A DNA stretch of 64,000 bases from positions 4,335,501-4,399,500 of the forward strand of contig CAJFCV020000005.1 of the NCBI GenBank assembly GCA_904066235.2. The letters run 5' to 3'. A program made the position numbers and the translations under genes. Shown piece by piece: positions 26,109 through 37,260 of this stretch. The notes beneath the pieces are model-generated. The model searched no databases, was not told the origin of the DNA, and worked only from the letters and a program-made list of their open reading frames with translations. Source of the stretch: Bursaphelenchus xylophilus. Taxonomy: Eukaryota; Nematoda; Chromadorea; Rhabditida; Aphelenchoididae. Every line of letters begins with the position of its first letter. Position 1 is the first letter of the stretch.

Positions 26109-27518
26109 TTATTTTCTTCTTCTTGGCGACTCCAAATTCTCCGCCAAACCTATTTTTGTCTTCTCCAGTTTGTCATCATATTTCAGCGCTACGCAATAGT
26201 GTTGCAAAAATTCGCTTCCAAATCCAAATTTGTAATTGTATGCAGAATAGGAGAAGCCAAGAAGACTTGAGTACTTTTTCTTGTCCTAAAAAGGTCCCAC
26301 ATTTATAAATGATTGAATATTTACCTCAGGATCATACATCGTGTAGTCTTCTTTAGCGACTTTATATTCCTTGGATCCAATTAAAAGACTGATGTCTGGG
26401 TATTCCTCTTGGGTCTCGGCGTCAAAAGGGAAATGAGCGTCGAGAATGGGGATCGGAATCTCGGACATTCGGCCGGGGAGGAAACCGATCGTTTGGTTTT
26501 TGTATTCCGTTGATCCTATTCTGACACTGAAACAACAAGTTAAATTTTAAAAGTTCTTTTCGAATGGCAAGCAAACCGAAAATAAATTATTTTTTTGCAT
26601 TCCGTAAATTTGCCGTGAAAGGTCACATCTTATAGTCATCAAAAAAATCATGTTTCTCTGTGAGATCTTTAGTTAATGCGAATCTCAAGTAACTAAAAAG
26701 TTTGCACATTAGACTTTGTACACGGTTCTAAAGGAAAGTATCTTACTCCGCAACAAACTGCCATTCCCCATCGTATCTGGTGTCGTAAAAGGTAAACGGT
26801 CCGCACTTCCCATCAGAATACCGGCCAAAAGTATATGCTCCGGCTGAGTTTAAACTCTGATTGACCGGCTGAAATTATTTTCCTTATTTCCCAGTAGGAC
26901 ATTAAGAAGCACGGCTCAATGCGACGGTTATCAGCTTACCCTGGGCAAAAAGTAATGTCCTTGCTGCACAGTCAACTGCTTGACACTTAAATCCCTCATG
27001 ATTCTAGTGATAATGCTCCGTTTTCTCTCGTCATATCCTAGTCCTAGAACTCCATCAGGTGCAAAAAATGTAATTCCCTCGCCTGAAGTTACAAGTCCAA
27101 TGGCTATTGGATATTCGAGATTCCCGACTCGAATGACGTTATTCGCATAGACTCCTTTAAATAAATTGTATCCATTGTAATCCTCATCGTCGAATCTGTC
27201 CTTTGTCGGTGTTCCACCAGCAACTTTAGGGTCATAAACATGTTGGTGAGGGTTCATTGTGCATCTCGAACCGCGACAGTTCGTCGAGAATACCCATGAA
27301 TAAGGCCGATTGAAGTCGAGTTGGGCTTTGAAGGGTTGGTTGTCTTTTCCAATAAAGAATTCAATGTATGGGGGATCGGGATAGGCTGAAAACTATGTTT
27401 GTATATTTGTAATTAAGAGATAACAATATGTGAATTTGTGAAACTCACCCGTTTGGTACCTGTAAGTGAAGTCAGCCACAACACAGCCAACAAAAAGTAG
27501 CAAGAGAAAATAATTCAT
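26109..27518 (-). CDS. Secreted pepsin-like (A1) protein, catalytic motifs lost (copy C)
   Basis: Five exons: 27518-27449 (MNYFLLLLFVGCVVA signal peptide, then DFTYRYQT), 27385-26940, 26868-26747, 26526-26325, 26285-26109. All are GT-AG with matching phases; 338 aa. The N-lobe reads PYIEFFIGKDNQPFKAQLDF with DFN where an active pepsin has DTG, followed by a Cys pair and PDGVLGLG. The second catalytic segment is replaced by GFLPGRMSEIP. The C-terminal end FGFGSEFLQHYCVAL...KIGLAEN is A1-like, but unlike copies A and B it ends in a basic tail (SPRRRK) with no hydrophobic anchor, so it should be freely secreted. The exon equivalent to exons 2 and 3 of A and B is unsplit here. A TATA box lies at 27551. 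Confidence 0.82.
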
Positions 27519-27550
27519 ATTTGATTGTGCAAGTTGTACCACCGTCTTAC

Positions 27551-27557
27551 TTTTATA
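27551..27557 (-). promoter_or_regulatory. TATA box of pepsin-like copy C
   Basis: TATAAAA on the minus strand, about 33 bases before the ATG at 27518. Confidence 0.55.
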
Positions 27558-27742
27558 CTCGCTAACTAAAGATACAAATCTGATATCAAGACAGGGTTTG
27601 TATCGCTATCTTTTTAAAGTCTAATCGTCATGGAAATAAAACACAGAATACTGTTGTAGCCTCTTAAAAGTGTAGAAATCGGAATTGTATTATGGGTTTG
27701 AGCTTTATTTACACAAAAATTCATAGAATTTAAATATTTAAG

Positions 27743-28649
27743 TTACTCTTCAGCGGATTCTTTGGCTTCTTTAAACTTTTCCGGGGTCATAATCAGCTGG
27801 TGCATAAATTGTTTGGCCGATTCGGACATCTGATCTACATCTGTTTCATCAGGCTTTTGTGTGCTCACGTGCTCCTCAAAGTCTGGATCAGCCAAGAGAC
27901 GAATTGCATGTCGAGTTTCATTGTCTGAAAATTAAAACTTATTTTACGTCATTTTGATTGCATTAGGTCATTTAAAATTATTCTTACCAGCCAAAACCCC
28001 AGTAAGTGAGGGCACTTTCTTGATGATCTCCTCTCTCATTTCCTTGGTCATTTCTTCGAATGCGAGGATAGCCGGGGTAAAAGCGATGGCAAAAGTTTTG
28101 CGCTCCTCGACAGTAGCGTTATCTCCGGCCAATGCAATGGGAAACATTTGAGGAGCAGCCCTTTCTACCTGAAGTTACAGTAACAAAAATAAGTGATAAT
28201 GATAAAAAATATTAAAAAAATGGCGAATGCAAAAATAGAGGGGTCCTTCTTACCGACAAAACCAACTTTTTGACCCTATCATCAGCATCGGTCATATTAA
28301 GAGCCTCGTCCATAATATCAATGTAGATATTAAACATCGTCTCGTTCGCGAGGAGATTTTGGACTTTCTCATTGCTAGGTGGGCCAACCGAAGCAATTAC
28401 TCGATGGAGAACAGCTTTGTCAGCCTTGGACCAGCCTCGGTTGTACTTGGCTTGGAGCTTCATGCCAATGTCTGCAATAATTTTATTATCCTTAACCATT
28501 AGCCCTTATATTTTATCATGAAATGCATAAAACAGATAAAGCTACTGTCCAAATCTCTTACCAGTTAACCCAGGGATCAGCTCCTCATACTCACTACTCT
28601 GTACAACCACAAACAAGGTGCAAACCACAGTAAACAGAACTTGAGTCAT
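27743..28649 (-). CDS. Small secreted protein, family not recognised
   Basis: Four exons: 28649-28562, 28471-28254, 28168-27988, 27924-27743 (222 aa), all GT-AG with agreeing phases. It starts MTQVLFTVVCTLFVVVQSSE, a signal peptide. The rest is charged and probably helical (KLQAKYNRGWSKADKAVLHR, FEEMTKEMREEIIKKVPSLTG, QFMHQLIMTPEKFKEAKE) with two or three possible N-glycosylation sites (NET, NMT, NAT). Mature cysteines are absent, which suggests a soluble helical bundle. The general style recalls nematode-specific secreted helical families such as SXP/RAL-2, but I do not see a diagnostic motif and make no assignment. A TATATAAAA box sits 36 bases upstream. Confidence 0.72.
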
Positions 28650-28684
28650 GTCGACGAGCTTTGGTGAGGCATATTTTGATGTCC

Positions 28685-28693
28685 TTTTATATA
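28685..28693 (-). promoter_or_regulatory. TATA box of the small secreted protein gene
   Basis: TATATAAAA on the minus strand just upstream of the ATG at 28649. Confidence 0.5.
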
Positions 28694-28699
28694 ATCCGC

Positions 28700-29250
28700 C
28701 CGTGTTTTCGAGATGTTTCAGTAAATTAATGGAAGAAAGGAGCGCGAATAACAATGAAATTACTAGTTAGGGGAACACTTGTTATTCCGCGCGGAACCCC
28801 ACCTCGATTGTCTTATTTTGCGAGAACGCGGAGCTCATAAAGTTTGCGAATTCCTGAATGGAACCTAGGTTAATTGCTTAAATAAATTTAAGCTCGATTT
28901 GGAATAAATCGGGAAAACCTATTTGTCTCCGAGCATTCAAGTTTCGACATCAGTAAATGAAGAAACAGAGCCTTTCGGCCTCTTTTACAAATTTGCTTAA
29001 GCTTTCAAACATACCTCATCAAAAAAATCGATAACTTTTTATTCTAAAGATTGGGGTTTTGATTGCTTTTGCAACCGCATTTACTGACAGGCCGAATCGA
29101 TATGAATTTGTCATCTTTTATTCAAATTAATAATATGTACATAACACGTCATATGCACCGGAATTGTACTTAACAGACTAGCTGTTGGCATGAAATTAGA
29201 TCCGTAATTAAGTAGTCTAATGCACTTTCCGCCTAGCTCTATAACCAGTT
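28700..29250. other. Intergenic, nothing recognised
   Basis: AT-rich sequence between the secreted protein promoter and the 3' end of collagen D. No conserved frame or repeat seen; the part near 29110-29252 is the likely 3' UTR of collagen D. Confidence 0.4.
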
Positions 29251-29252
29251 CT

Positions 29253-30272
29253 CTAATAGCCTGGAGCAGTTTTGGCAGGTCCACAGTGGTCGCAGCTTCC
29301 TTTGGGACCGGGTTCCCCGACCTTTCCTTCTTCTCCAGCGGGTCCCTTCTTTCCTGGACGGCCGTCTGGACCAGCTGGACCGGGTTTGCCGGCTTCTCCC
29401 TTGAGTCCGGGTTTCCCTGGTTCTCCCTTCTCTCCACGGATTCCTGGTCGACCTTCTGGACCTGGTGGGCCAGGTGGTCCAGTAAGGGTTGGGCCTGGCA
29501 GAAGACGGCCGGGATGTCCTCGGTTCCCAGGGCGTCCTTGAGGTCCTGCTTCTCCTGGTGGTCCCCGTTCTCCAATTGGTCCTGGCTGTCCCATTTCTGC
29601 GTATTGTCCTGGCTCTCCCCGTTCTCCAGGCCATCCAACTTGTCCTTTGGGTCCTGGAGCTCCGGGTGGACCTTGAGGGCCTTCTTCACAATCAAAGCAG
29701 AAGTCGACTTTGGGTGCTGGGAGGGGAGGATGTCCATCTTCCCCTTGAGCACCGGGCTCTCCAGGGGCTCCATCATGCCCTGGCTCTCCATCCTCTCCCT
29801 TAGGGCCTGGGGGTCCACGAGGAGAAGTTCCGCATCCACAGCAGTTATTTTGAGGAGCTGGGCTTGGAAGAGATGAGGCCCAGGATGAAGATGGGGCAGA
29901 GGTGACTGGGCTAGCGGGAGATGAGTCATAGCCAGCGTCACGACGAACGCGAGGGAAGACTTTAGAGAGAACCTGAAATAAAATAAACCAATAACTTCCA
30001 AAATATTTAGCAAGTAGGATTTCAAAAAACAAATGCAGATTAAGAAAGCTTGCCTGAGTCCTTGAAACCTCTTTCCAAATATTTCCGGACTTCAGTTTGC
30101 AGAAATCCAGCTCACTTTGCATGCCCGACTGTACATGTTGAATGTGACTGTAGACCATGGGCACAAGAACCACGCAGGAAAGTGTGGCAATTGTGGCCAG
30201 AGCGACGCCGAAGAAGGCCACGGCCTTCAGCGAATCGGCCTCCTCCTTTCGGTCTTTCAACTGAGTCTGCAT
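29253..30272 (-). CDS. Cuticle collagen D
   Basis: Two exons, 30272-30054 and 29972-29253 (312 aa). The ATG is at 30272; an upstream TTG in frame is not a likely start. Exon 1 encodes the nematode cuticle collagen N-terminal domain: a signal-anchor hydrophobic segment ([20 protein letters not shown]), then [20 protein letters not shown] and RTQ. Exon 2 has a furin-type RVRR site, a CCGCG cluster, a short Gly-X-Y block, CFDC, two longer Gly-X-Y blocks with interruptions, and the C-terminal [13 protein letters not shown]. Such collagens trimerise, are cleaved and cross-linked into cuticle. The intron (30053-29973, 81 bases) has a GC donor (CAG|GCAAGC) and is open in frame, so retention would add 27 residues. 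The other three collagens have a GT intron at the same place. TATA box at 30309. Confidence 0.9.
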   Translation of the reverse strand: MQTQLKDRKEEADSLKAVAFFGVALATIATLSCVVLVPMVYSHIQHVQSGMQSELDFCKLKSGNIWKEVSRTQASFLNLHLFFEILLAKYFGSYWFILFQVLSKVFPRVRRDAGYDSSPASPVTSAPSSSWASSLPSPAPQNNCCGCGTSPRGPPGPKGEDGEPGHDGAPGEPGAQGEDGHPPLPAPKVDFCFDCEEGPQGPPGAPGPKGQVGWPGERGEPGQYAEMGQPGPIGERGPPGEAGPQGRPGNRGHPGRLLPGPTLTGPPGPPGPEGRPGIRGEKGEPGKPGLKGEAGKPGPAGPDGRPGKKGPAGEEGKVGEPGPKGSCDHCGPAKTAPGY

Positions 30273-30308
30273 GCTCAATCACACCCCGATTTCAGTGATC
30301 CCTTCGCA

Positions 30309-30315
30309 TTTTATA
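30309..30315 (-). promoter_or_regulatory. TATA box of collagen D
   Basis: TATAAAA on the minus strand about 37 bases before the ATG at 30272. Confidence 0.55.
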
Positions 30316-31233
30316 CTTGACATGGAAGTGGGACGACCTTAGTTCCGCGACCGTGATCCCGGCGTTCATGGTCGGGCCTGGATCTCGCCACGAAATCCTC
30401 ACTTATCACTTTCACTTTCTTTCCACTGAAACCGACGAAAAGAAAAGAGCGCCAAAAAAGTTTAATTTGCGATACGTCAACAGCGATAAGATGAGGGTAT
30501 TTGGGAGGAGGAAGCAAGATACAAAGCAATTCGGAAAGAGCGCCAGAGATCCTCACTTTTTCACTTTCAGCCACACTTTACCTTCCCCTTCTTTTTGCAC
30601 TTGCCAAAAACCGGTTGCAACTCTCGCACCTTTTCGGGGAGTGATAAGCGCCCGTGATATCCCACTGTGACCGTAGATTCCAACTTTTTGCAGAGCACTT
30701 ATAAATTGATCGAAAAGTTATTAGTTCGAAATAAGAACGTTTAATTAAACAAGTGATTGAAATCATAAAACCAATGAAAATTTTAAAATTAGTCAAATAT
30801 TGAAAACAAAGTCGATTGCAAAAGCATGCCAAGGAATCTGTGGCGAAATAGTGTCCAATGTTCTCTACAATAAAAGAAAACATCAAATATGTAAAAAGAA
30901 TCAAGGCTACTGATCTCACAAAAATCAAAATCTCGCGGTCAAAAGTCATCTTTCCAAGCACCTACTTTAAAATTTTTGTCGTAATGATATTTACTAGCCC
31001 TCCACCCATATTCAAACCCTCCATTCCCCATTAATCACTCGGTTATAACATCGTCATTGATAAAGACATCGAATATCCCCCGCTGTCCACTAAAAGCCCC
31101 GTTAATCCTCCGTCCACAAAAAAAGTTTTAAAAAACAGCTCGGACCCGCACTGCGCCCTCCGGATGAGTGTGATCTCTCCTTATCAGTGCGAAAATCCAG
31201 TCAAAAGCCACTTTTTTCGAGTGGGATGGACGT
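30316..31233. other. Shared 5' region of divergent collagens D and E
   Basis: About 0.9 kb between the two TATA boxes. Scattered frames show no conserved domain. It likely carries the moult-phased control elements of both genes, but no specific site can be named. Confidence 0.5.
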
Positions 31234-31240
31234 TATAAAA
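31234..31240 (+). promoter_or_regulatory. TATA box of collagen E
   Basis: TATAAAA within CGTTATAAAAGACG, 226 bases before the ATG at 31466. The ATG follows a TTACAG directly, so a 5' UTR intron or trans-splice acceptor probably lies between them. Confidence 0.5.
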
Positions 31241-31465
31241 GACGATAAAAATGGAAAGGTTTGGGTTTAGAGGCGATCACGTCCAACCTTGGGCAGCGAC
31301 GGATTTACCTGGGCTTAACCCTCAACTTGCTACTGACTTATGTCTCTTCTTAGAGGATTTACTTTACCTATTAAACTAAATATTTCCTTTTGCATAACTG
31401 GACTTATAAGACATTATATTCGCCGAGGACATTTTTAATTTTTATTTTACAGTCTTCGTTACAGG

Positions 31466-32490
31466 ATGCCTGGCCAAAAAGACAGGGCGGAAGATGCCCA
31501 GGCCCTCAAACGAGTGGTTATGTTCGGAGTAATCTTCTCAACCCTAACCACCGCTTTTTTCGTATTTTATATCCCAATGGTCTACAATCGTCTTCAACAT
31601 CTACAGTCATCCATGTCTGCCGAGCTGGAATTCTGTAAGCTCCGATCGGAAAACATCCATAGAGAAGTTGCCAGAACACAAGTAAATACTCATTTTAATT
31701 GATTTTGTTCCATATTGCTTCATGTGTATTATTACTCTTATAGGCTTTGTCATCGGCTCATCCTCGGCATGCTGGAGAACATCACCGTAACTACCGATAT
31801 GCTGAAGAAGACAGTTATGGAGCTAAACCCGGTTCTGCACCTGCCGCTCTAACTTCAGGCATTACAAAAGCCGGCCCAGAATCCAACGGGGTTTGCTGTG
31901 GCTGCGGAGTCTCACCTAAGGGACCTCGAGGACCGCCAGGCCCAGAAGGAGAGATTGGAGAGGATGGACCACCTGGTCCTGAGGGAAACCCCGGAGAAGA
32001 AGGTGCTCCACCCAAACCGGCTCCAAAAGTCAATTGGTGCTTCGATTGCGATGAAGCCGAAATTGGTCCACCAGGAAAACCTGGACCCAAGGGACCACCT
32101 GGATTGGAGGGAGAGAAAGGAGAACCAGGCCGATTTGCTGAACAGGGTCTGCCTGGTGGCGTTGGACCTCTGGGAGAACCTGGGCCAGCTGGACCACCCG
32201 GACCTCGTGGTCAACGTGGACGGCCAGGAAAACTTAAGCCAGGAGAAGTTGTTACTGGACCCCCTGGACCAGCCGGGCCCGAAGGAAGACCTGGTCCACG
32301 GGGAGATCGCGGTCCAACCGGAGAAAAAGGACCACTTGGTCCACCTGGATCACCCGGAAAACAAGGACAGGAAGGGGCACCTGGAAGAACTGGACCACCT
32401 GGAGAAGGAGGACCTCCAGGATCCACCGGAAACAAAGGAGCTTGCGACCATTGTCAACAACCTCGTTTGGCCCCTGGATACTTTATCTAA
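31466..32490 (+). CDS. Cuticle collagen E
   Basis: Two exons, 31466-31681 and 31744-32490 (320 aa), GT-AG intron after RTQ as in the neighbouring collagens. The N-terminus has a hydrophobic segment ([20 protein letters not shown]) and [20 protein letters not shown]. Exon 2 has CCGCG, a first Gly-X-Y block, CFDC, two more Gly-X-Y blocks and [15 protein letters not shown]. The end differs from the [10 protein letters not shown] of D, F and G by the changed motif and two extra residues. A clear RxxR furin site is less obvious here than in D (candidates around [11 protein letters not shown]). It is convergent with collagen F, with 291 bases between the stop codons and AATAAA signals near both ends. 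Confidence 0.9.
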
Positions 32491-32781
32491 TCATGACATC
32501 ACTTGTATATTTTGGCTCTTAGAAGTGCGGCTAGATAATATTATGTATAGAAAAGCGTCCGGCAAGCCGATGCTCTTGATCGTTTAACGATTAATTCCAA
32601 GTGATCTCGATCAAATAAAAAATTGGACTATAATTACTGTTTGGTATAATTTATTCCAAATATACAAAGCAAAGGAAGAGCATGAGATAATGACCCGGAT
32701 GAGCATCGTTGGCTGTAAACCCAATGAGAATCAGCCACACTAACCAACTCAATTGCACTGCGGGCTGAACTACAGGCCAAT

Positions 32782-33846
32782 CTAATAGCCTGGAGCAGTC
32801 TTGGCTGGGCCACAGTGATCGCAAGATCCCTCGGGACCCTTCTCTCCTTGTTTGCCCTCCTCTCCTGGTCCTCCGTCCTTTCCTGGTTCTCCTTCTGGTC
32901 CTTCGTCTCCGGCTGGTCCTGGATATCCCTTGGTTCCTGGCTGGCCGTCGTTTCCTGGCTGACCGCGTTCTCCTGGTTGTCCGTGAGGTCCTGGTGGGCC
33001 TGGAGGTCCGATCTTTGGTGGAGTGTCGACCAAGCGGCCTGGATGTCCTGGGTTTCCTTCTTGTCCTTGGTCTCCGGGTGGTCCTTGAGGTCCTGGGGGT
33101 CCGAGTGGGCCAGGGGGTCCTGGACGGGCACGGGGTTTGTTCTGACCTGGAAGTCCTCCAAGACCGCTGGGTCCCTTTGGTCCGGCGTTTCCTGGAGCTC
33201 CTTGTGGGCCTGGTGGGCAGTCGAAGCATGGGCTGTATGCAGGAGCAGGGCGAGGAGTTGGTCCTTCTGCTCCGTCCTTTCCTGGAGGTCCTTGTTGTCC
33301 ATCTTCTCCTGGAGCTCCATCCTCTCCTGGTGGGCCTGGGGGTCCGTTTGGCGAGTGACCGCATCCGCAGCAAGCTGGTCGAGCTGGAGCAGCAAATCCA
33401 CCGCGAGGAGCCGAGCCGCCGAAGCTGGATGGAGCAGTGAATGCTGGAGCAGCTCCACCATAGCCGCCGAGAGAATCTCCTCCATAAGATTGGCGTTTGC
33501 CGATAGCACGAGAAACTCGTGGGTTAGCTCCAGCCATCATCTACAAATCAGAGAAATGAGAATTCGAAAATATTCAAAATAAGTTGTAAGGCATTAGGTT
33601 TACCTGGGTTCGGGTGATTTCGCGGAGAACGTTCGCGGATCTCATTTTGCAAAAGTCGACTTCACTCTGCATACCAGATTGGATGTGCTGCAAATGACTG
33701 TAGATCATTGGCACCGACAAAACAGTGAACAATGTAGCCACTGTGGCCATGGTAACACCGGCGAAGGCGATAGCCCTAAGGCCATCGGCCTCTTGCTTGC
33801 CGTCCATCTGTTTGTATGGCGGGGAAGAGCCTTTCAGAGAGTCCAT
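32782..33846 (-). CDS. Cuticle collagen F
   Basis: Two exons, 33846-33604 and 33540-32782 (333 aa). Exon 1: hydrophobic segment ([20 protein letters not shown]), [25 protein letters not shown]. Exon 2: AIGKRQ (probable furin-type processing site), Gly/Ser/Ala-rich linker, CCGCG, Gly-X-Y block, CFDC, Gly-X-Y blocks interrupted at [11 protein letters not shown] and [12 protein letters not shown], then [13 protein letters not shown]. From the [10 protein letters not shown] stretch to the stop its protein is identical to collagen G, while exon 1 and the linker differ, indicating recent gene conversion. It is divergent from G across about 2.1 kb. TATA box at 33905. Confidence 0.92.
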
Positions 33847-33904
33847 GCTGAGTCGATTGCGAGAACCCGAACGACTTCTGGCTAAACTGGTCGACCCAGA
33901 TTCC

Positions 33905-33911
33905 TTTTATA
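33905..33911 (-). promoter_or_regulatory. TATA box of collagen F
   Basis: TATAAAA on the minus strand, 59 bases before the ATG at 33846. Confidence 0.5.
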
Positions 33912-35713
33912 CTGGAAGCATCACTGACTCCGTCGCCGCATTCCGCGAGAACCGAGCCCATTGTGTGTTGGCCCAGGGCGAAGACAAAAGAGTGCAAAAA
34001 GCGGTGGTGGGGCGAAAGCGCGCAAACTTTTTTCGAACCAATTTAAAAAACGCCCGAGATCCTGACCCCAGTGGAGACAATAAGACACTAATTACCCGCG
34101 ATGACTCGATTGATAAGGTTTCAGGTTTTCAGGAAAACGGCAGACATGATACGGAATACACTGGAAATACGAAAAAAGACCCATAGGTAAGGAATGGTCG
34201 TAATGGTCGTGATGGTCGACGGGTGTGGTCGGTCGACGAACCGGAATGTTATGGCACCTCTATTACACACACAAAATTCCATAACTACTTTTTACATAGA
34301 TGTTGTAACGAACAAAAATGCAATTTTAAATATCTACATGCAGATTACGGGTCGTTAAATGCACCCTTCAATGATAGGGAAGCAAAACGTCGAGAACTAT
34401 CTTTTACCTTTGCAAAAGGCAGTAATACAATCAAAAACCTGCAAATTTTTAAGCATCCGATGCTTCAGAAGCTCAGAAGAAGCCTCTAAATTTAAGGAAC
34501 TGTTTTGTATATCTCAAAATGGTATGCCTTTTTTCTTAAAGTCATGCTTATAAAATCTTCTTTTGTTAAAACATTTTATTTTGCCTTATCTTTTGCTGTC
34601 AAATTTCATTAATTAAATGATTTATCCCTCAAGCGAGCCCTTCGGAGATCCTTTCCTCAAGGCTTTCTAGGTTGCGAATGCTCCTTTTCAACTTTTTGCT
34701 TCAACTTCCTTCTTTTGATCAGTGTTTCGCACCGCGAACAACTTCAGAGTTTTTTTGCCACTTGTCACCTCCTAAACCCCCACTTCGATTAGCTCTTTAT
34801 CACATTATATTCCCCCTCTTTTCACTCTGATGGCGACTTCCAAGCAGTTGTCCGAACTCCGCAAGAAATGGAGCGCGGCTTTCGTCGTATCTCTTTCGAA
34901 TTTCGGGCGAAAAAACTATTTGAAACAAAAGAAAAATTAGAAACAGTGCAATCATCAGGTTTTCCTCCCAGTTTAAAGGCTGGAAGAAGTGTCGCCGAAT
35001 GACAATGGTGATGGCAAATACAACCGGCCGAGTTTAAAATTAAAATACGCTACCGCGGGAAACATTGTTTTGAAATATCGACTGGAACAGAAGGTGTAAT
35101 CGGAAAAGGTCAGAGTAGAAAATTCGAATTTTTAAAGCCATGAAATCTCATCAGGAGTCTCAGCATCTCTTTAAAGACATGGTAAATACAGATCCAAAAA
35201 AGAACAACATCTTCTCATGAAAAGAACAACATCCACATTGAAATTGGAATGTGTCGCTTTCTCCCAAAGACTAATTTAATTCCCCCTAGGCCAGAAAATA
35301 TCACCCTTGAAATTTATTTGTCTTTCTTTTTTCTTTAGTCGACTAACTTCCCAGTCAATCGACTAAATCCAATGTTTGTCAGGCCATATTTTACATTTCC
35401 AAACTCATTTCTCATCATTTTCCAAAACTTTGAACCCTGCAACTTCCAAATATGATTTGTTATCATTTCATTAATAAACAAATTAATCTCGTCGATCATA
35501 GCGTCCTCATTCGCCCCGCGAACGTTTTGTTCTAGCGCAACGCGGATTCACACTGACATCTTTTTTTCTCGTTCTCCGACCTCACGACCTCTTTTCGTCG
35601 ACGGAAAAAAGACAATAAGGCGACATGGAGCCGCCCTCAAACCAGGCTTGGGGAAATGATTCTTGAACATAAAAAAGTTTCGCCCTCTGGCCCTCCTACC
35701 GTCTCCTCCCGAG
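33912..35713. other. Shared 5' region of divergent collagens F and G
   Basis: About 1.8 kb with no supported gene. A near-tandem GGTCGTAATGGTCGTGATGGTCGACGG stretch at about 34196-34240 is the only local oddity. It is the probable promoter region for both genes. Confidence 0.45.
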
Positions 35714-35720
35714 TATTTAA
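35714..35720 (+). promoter_or_regulatory. TATA-like box of collagen G
   Basis: TATTTAA in GAGTATTTAAGAGCC. A short untranslated exon follows with a donor CATCAG|GTAATC (35749/35750). The acceptor TTTATAG ends at 35979, two bases before the ATG, so a 230-base 5' UTR intron is inferred. Confidence 0.5.
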
Positions 35721-35981
35721 GAGCCGCGACGTCAAGAGTGGGTCATCAGGTAATCATTTCCATTTATTTCACATTCCATAGGTGGTTTTAGTCCTCCAAG
35801 CGAATGTTTCCTATGGCTTTTAGCCTTGGGGAAACTTTCATTTCACAGAATGTATTAAAATTTCCTCAATTTTTAGTGTTTCTATCACTTTTTCATCCAA
35901 AAATAATTTTTACCGTAATTTTCTTATGCCGACTTCCTATTGCTTTGTATCACACCAACAGACTTATCGTAGTTTATAGGG

Positions 35982-37024
35982 ATGGAAAACCACAAAAGGC
36001 ACAATGACGAGGCTGAGGCCGCCGGCTTCCGGATGTACGCTTTCATCGGTGTCACCATGTCTACGGTGGCTACTATGATCTGTGTGCTCTCCGTACCCAT
36101 GATCTACAGCCACTTGCAGCACATTCAATCTGGAATGCAGAGCGAGCTTGACTTCTGCAAAATGAGATCCGGAAACATCCTCAGAGAAATCACCCGAACT
36201 GAAGTGAGTTTTTGACTCGACCTAGTACAATATAGAAAACTTCAAATATTGTATCTTTACTTTCTCGATTTTAGTTCTTGGCCGGAGCCAACCCACGCAT
36301 CGCCCATGCCATCGGAAAACGTCAATCCTACGGAGAAGAGGCTAGCGGCTACGGCAGCCCAGCTCCAGCTGCTCCATCATCTCCTTATGGCGGAGGAAAC
36401 CGCGGCGGATTTGCTGCTCCAGCCCGACCAGCTTGCTGCGGATGCGGTCACTCGCCAAACGGACCTCCAGGCCCACCAGGAGAGGACGGAGCTCCAGGAG
36501 AAGATGGACAACAAGGACCTCCAGGAAAGGACGGAGCAGAAGGACCAACTCCTCGCCCTGCTCCTGCATACAGCCCATGCTTCGACTGCCCACCAGGCCC
36601 ACAAGGAGCTCCAGGAAACGCCGGACCAAAGGGACCCAGCGGTCTTGGAGGACTTCCAGGTCAGAACAAACCCCGTGCCCGTCCAGGACCCCCAGGCCCA
36701 CTCGGACCCCCAGGACCTCAAGGACCACCCGGAGACCAAGGACAAGAAGGAAACCCAGGACATCCAGGCCGCTTGGTCGACACTCCACCAAAGATCGGAC
36801 CTCCAGGCCCACCAGGACCTCACGGACAACCAGGAGAACGCGGTCAACCAGGAAACGACGGCCAGCCAGGAACCAAGGGATATCCAGGACCAGCCGGAGA
36901 CGAAGGACCAGAAGGAGAGCCAGGAAAGGACGGAGGACCAGGAGAGGAGGGCAAACAAGGAGAGAAGGGTCCCGAGGGATCTTGCGATCATTGTGGCCCA
37001 GCCAAGACTGCTCCAGGCTATTAG
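35982..37024 (+). CDS. Cuticle collagen G
   Basis: Two coding exons, 35982-36203 and 36275-37024 (323 aa). Exon 1 encodes [20 protein letters not shown], a hydrophobic segment, [20 protein letters not shown] and ITRTE. Exon 2 has AIGKRQ, a Gly/Pro/Ser linker, CCGCG, Gly-X-Y blocks, CFDC and [13 protein letters not shown]. The collagen domain equals that of F; the visible nucleotide differences (about five in 620 bases) are synonymous. Similarity stops abruptly at the stop codon. AATAAA near 37126. The 3' end converges with the small membrane protein gene at 37261-37908. Confidence 0.92.
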
Positions 37025-37260
37025 ACATGTGGCTGAAATTGTTGTTGCATCCGCGCTTTTGTCTGTTCAGTATGAGTCTTTTGTATGCACATAACTTATT
37101 GAGCTTATGCAATAAGAAAATGCAAAGAATAAATATTATTACATAACTTCTCTAAGCAATTTATTCCAAAACGTTAATTAAATTTGAACAAAATAGAAAA
37201 ACTTGAGGTCTACCTACGACGATTTTCAACACAAAAACAACAAAAGAAATTTCGAAAAGC

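Noticed and set aside
29220..29876. Long plus-strand frames over collagen D, and the similar ones over E, F and G
   Set aside because: Gly/Pro-rich codons leave antisense and shifted frames open; these are shadows of the collagen genes.
30273..30278. TTG start for collagen D giving MSMQTQ
   Set aside because: A normal ATG lies two codons downstream at 30272; TTG starts are not used for such genes.
34223..34489. 88-codon plus-strand frame between collagens F and G
   Set aside because: AT-rich, no motif, located in the shared promoter region.
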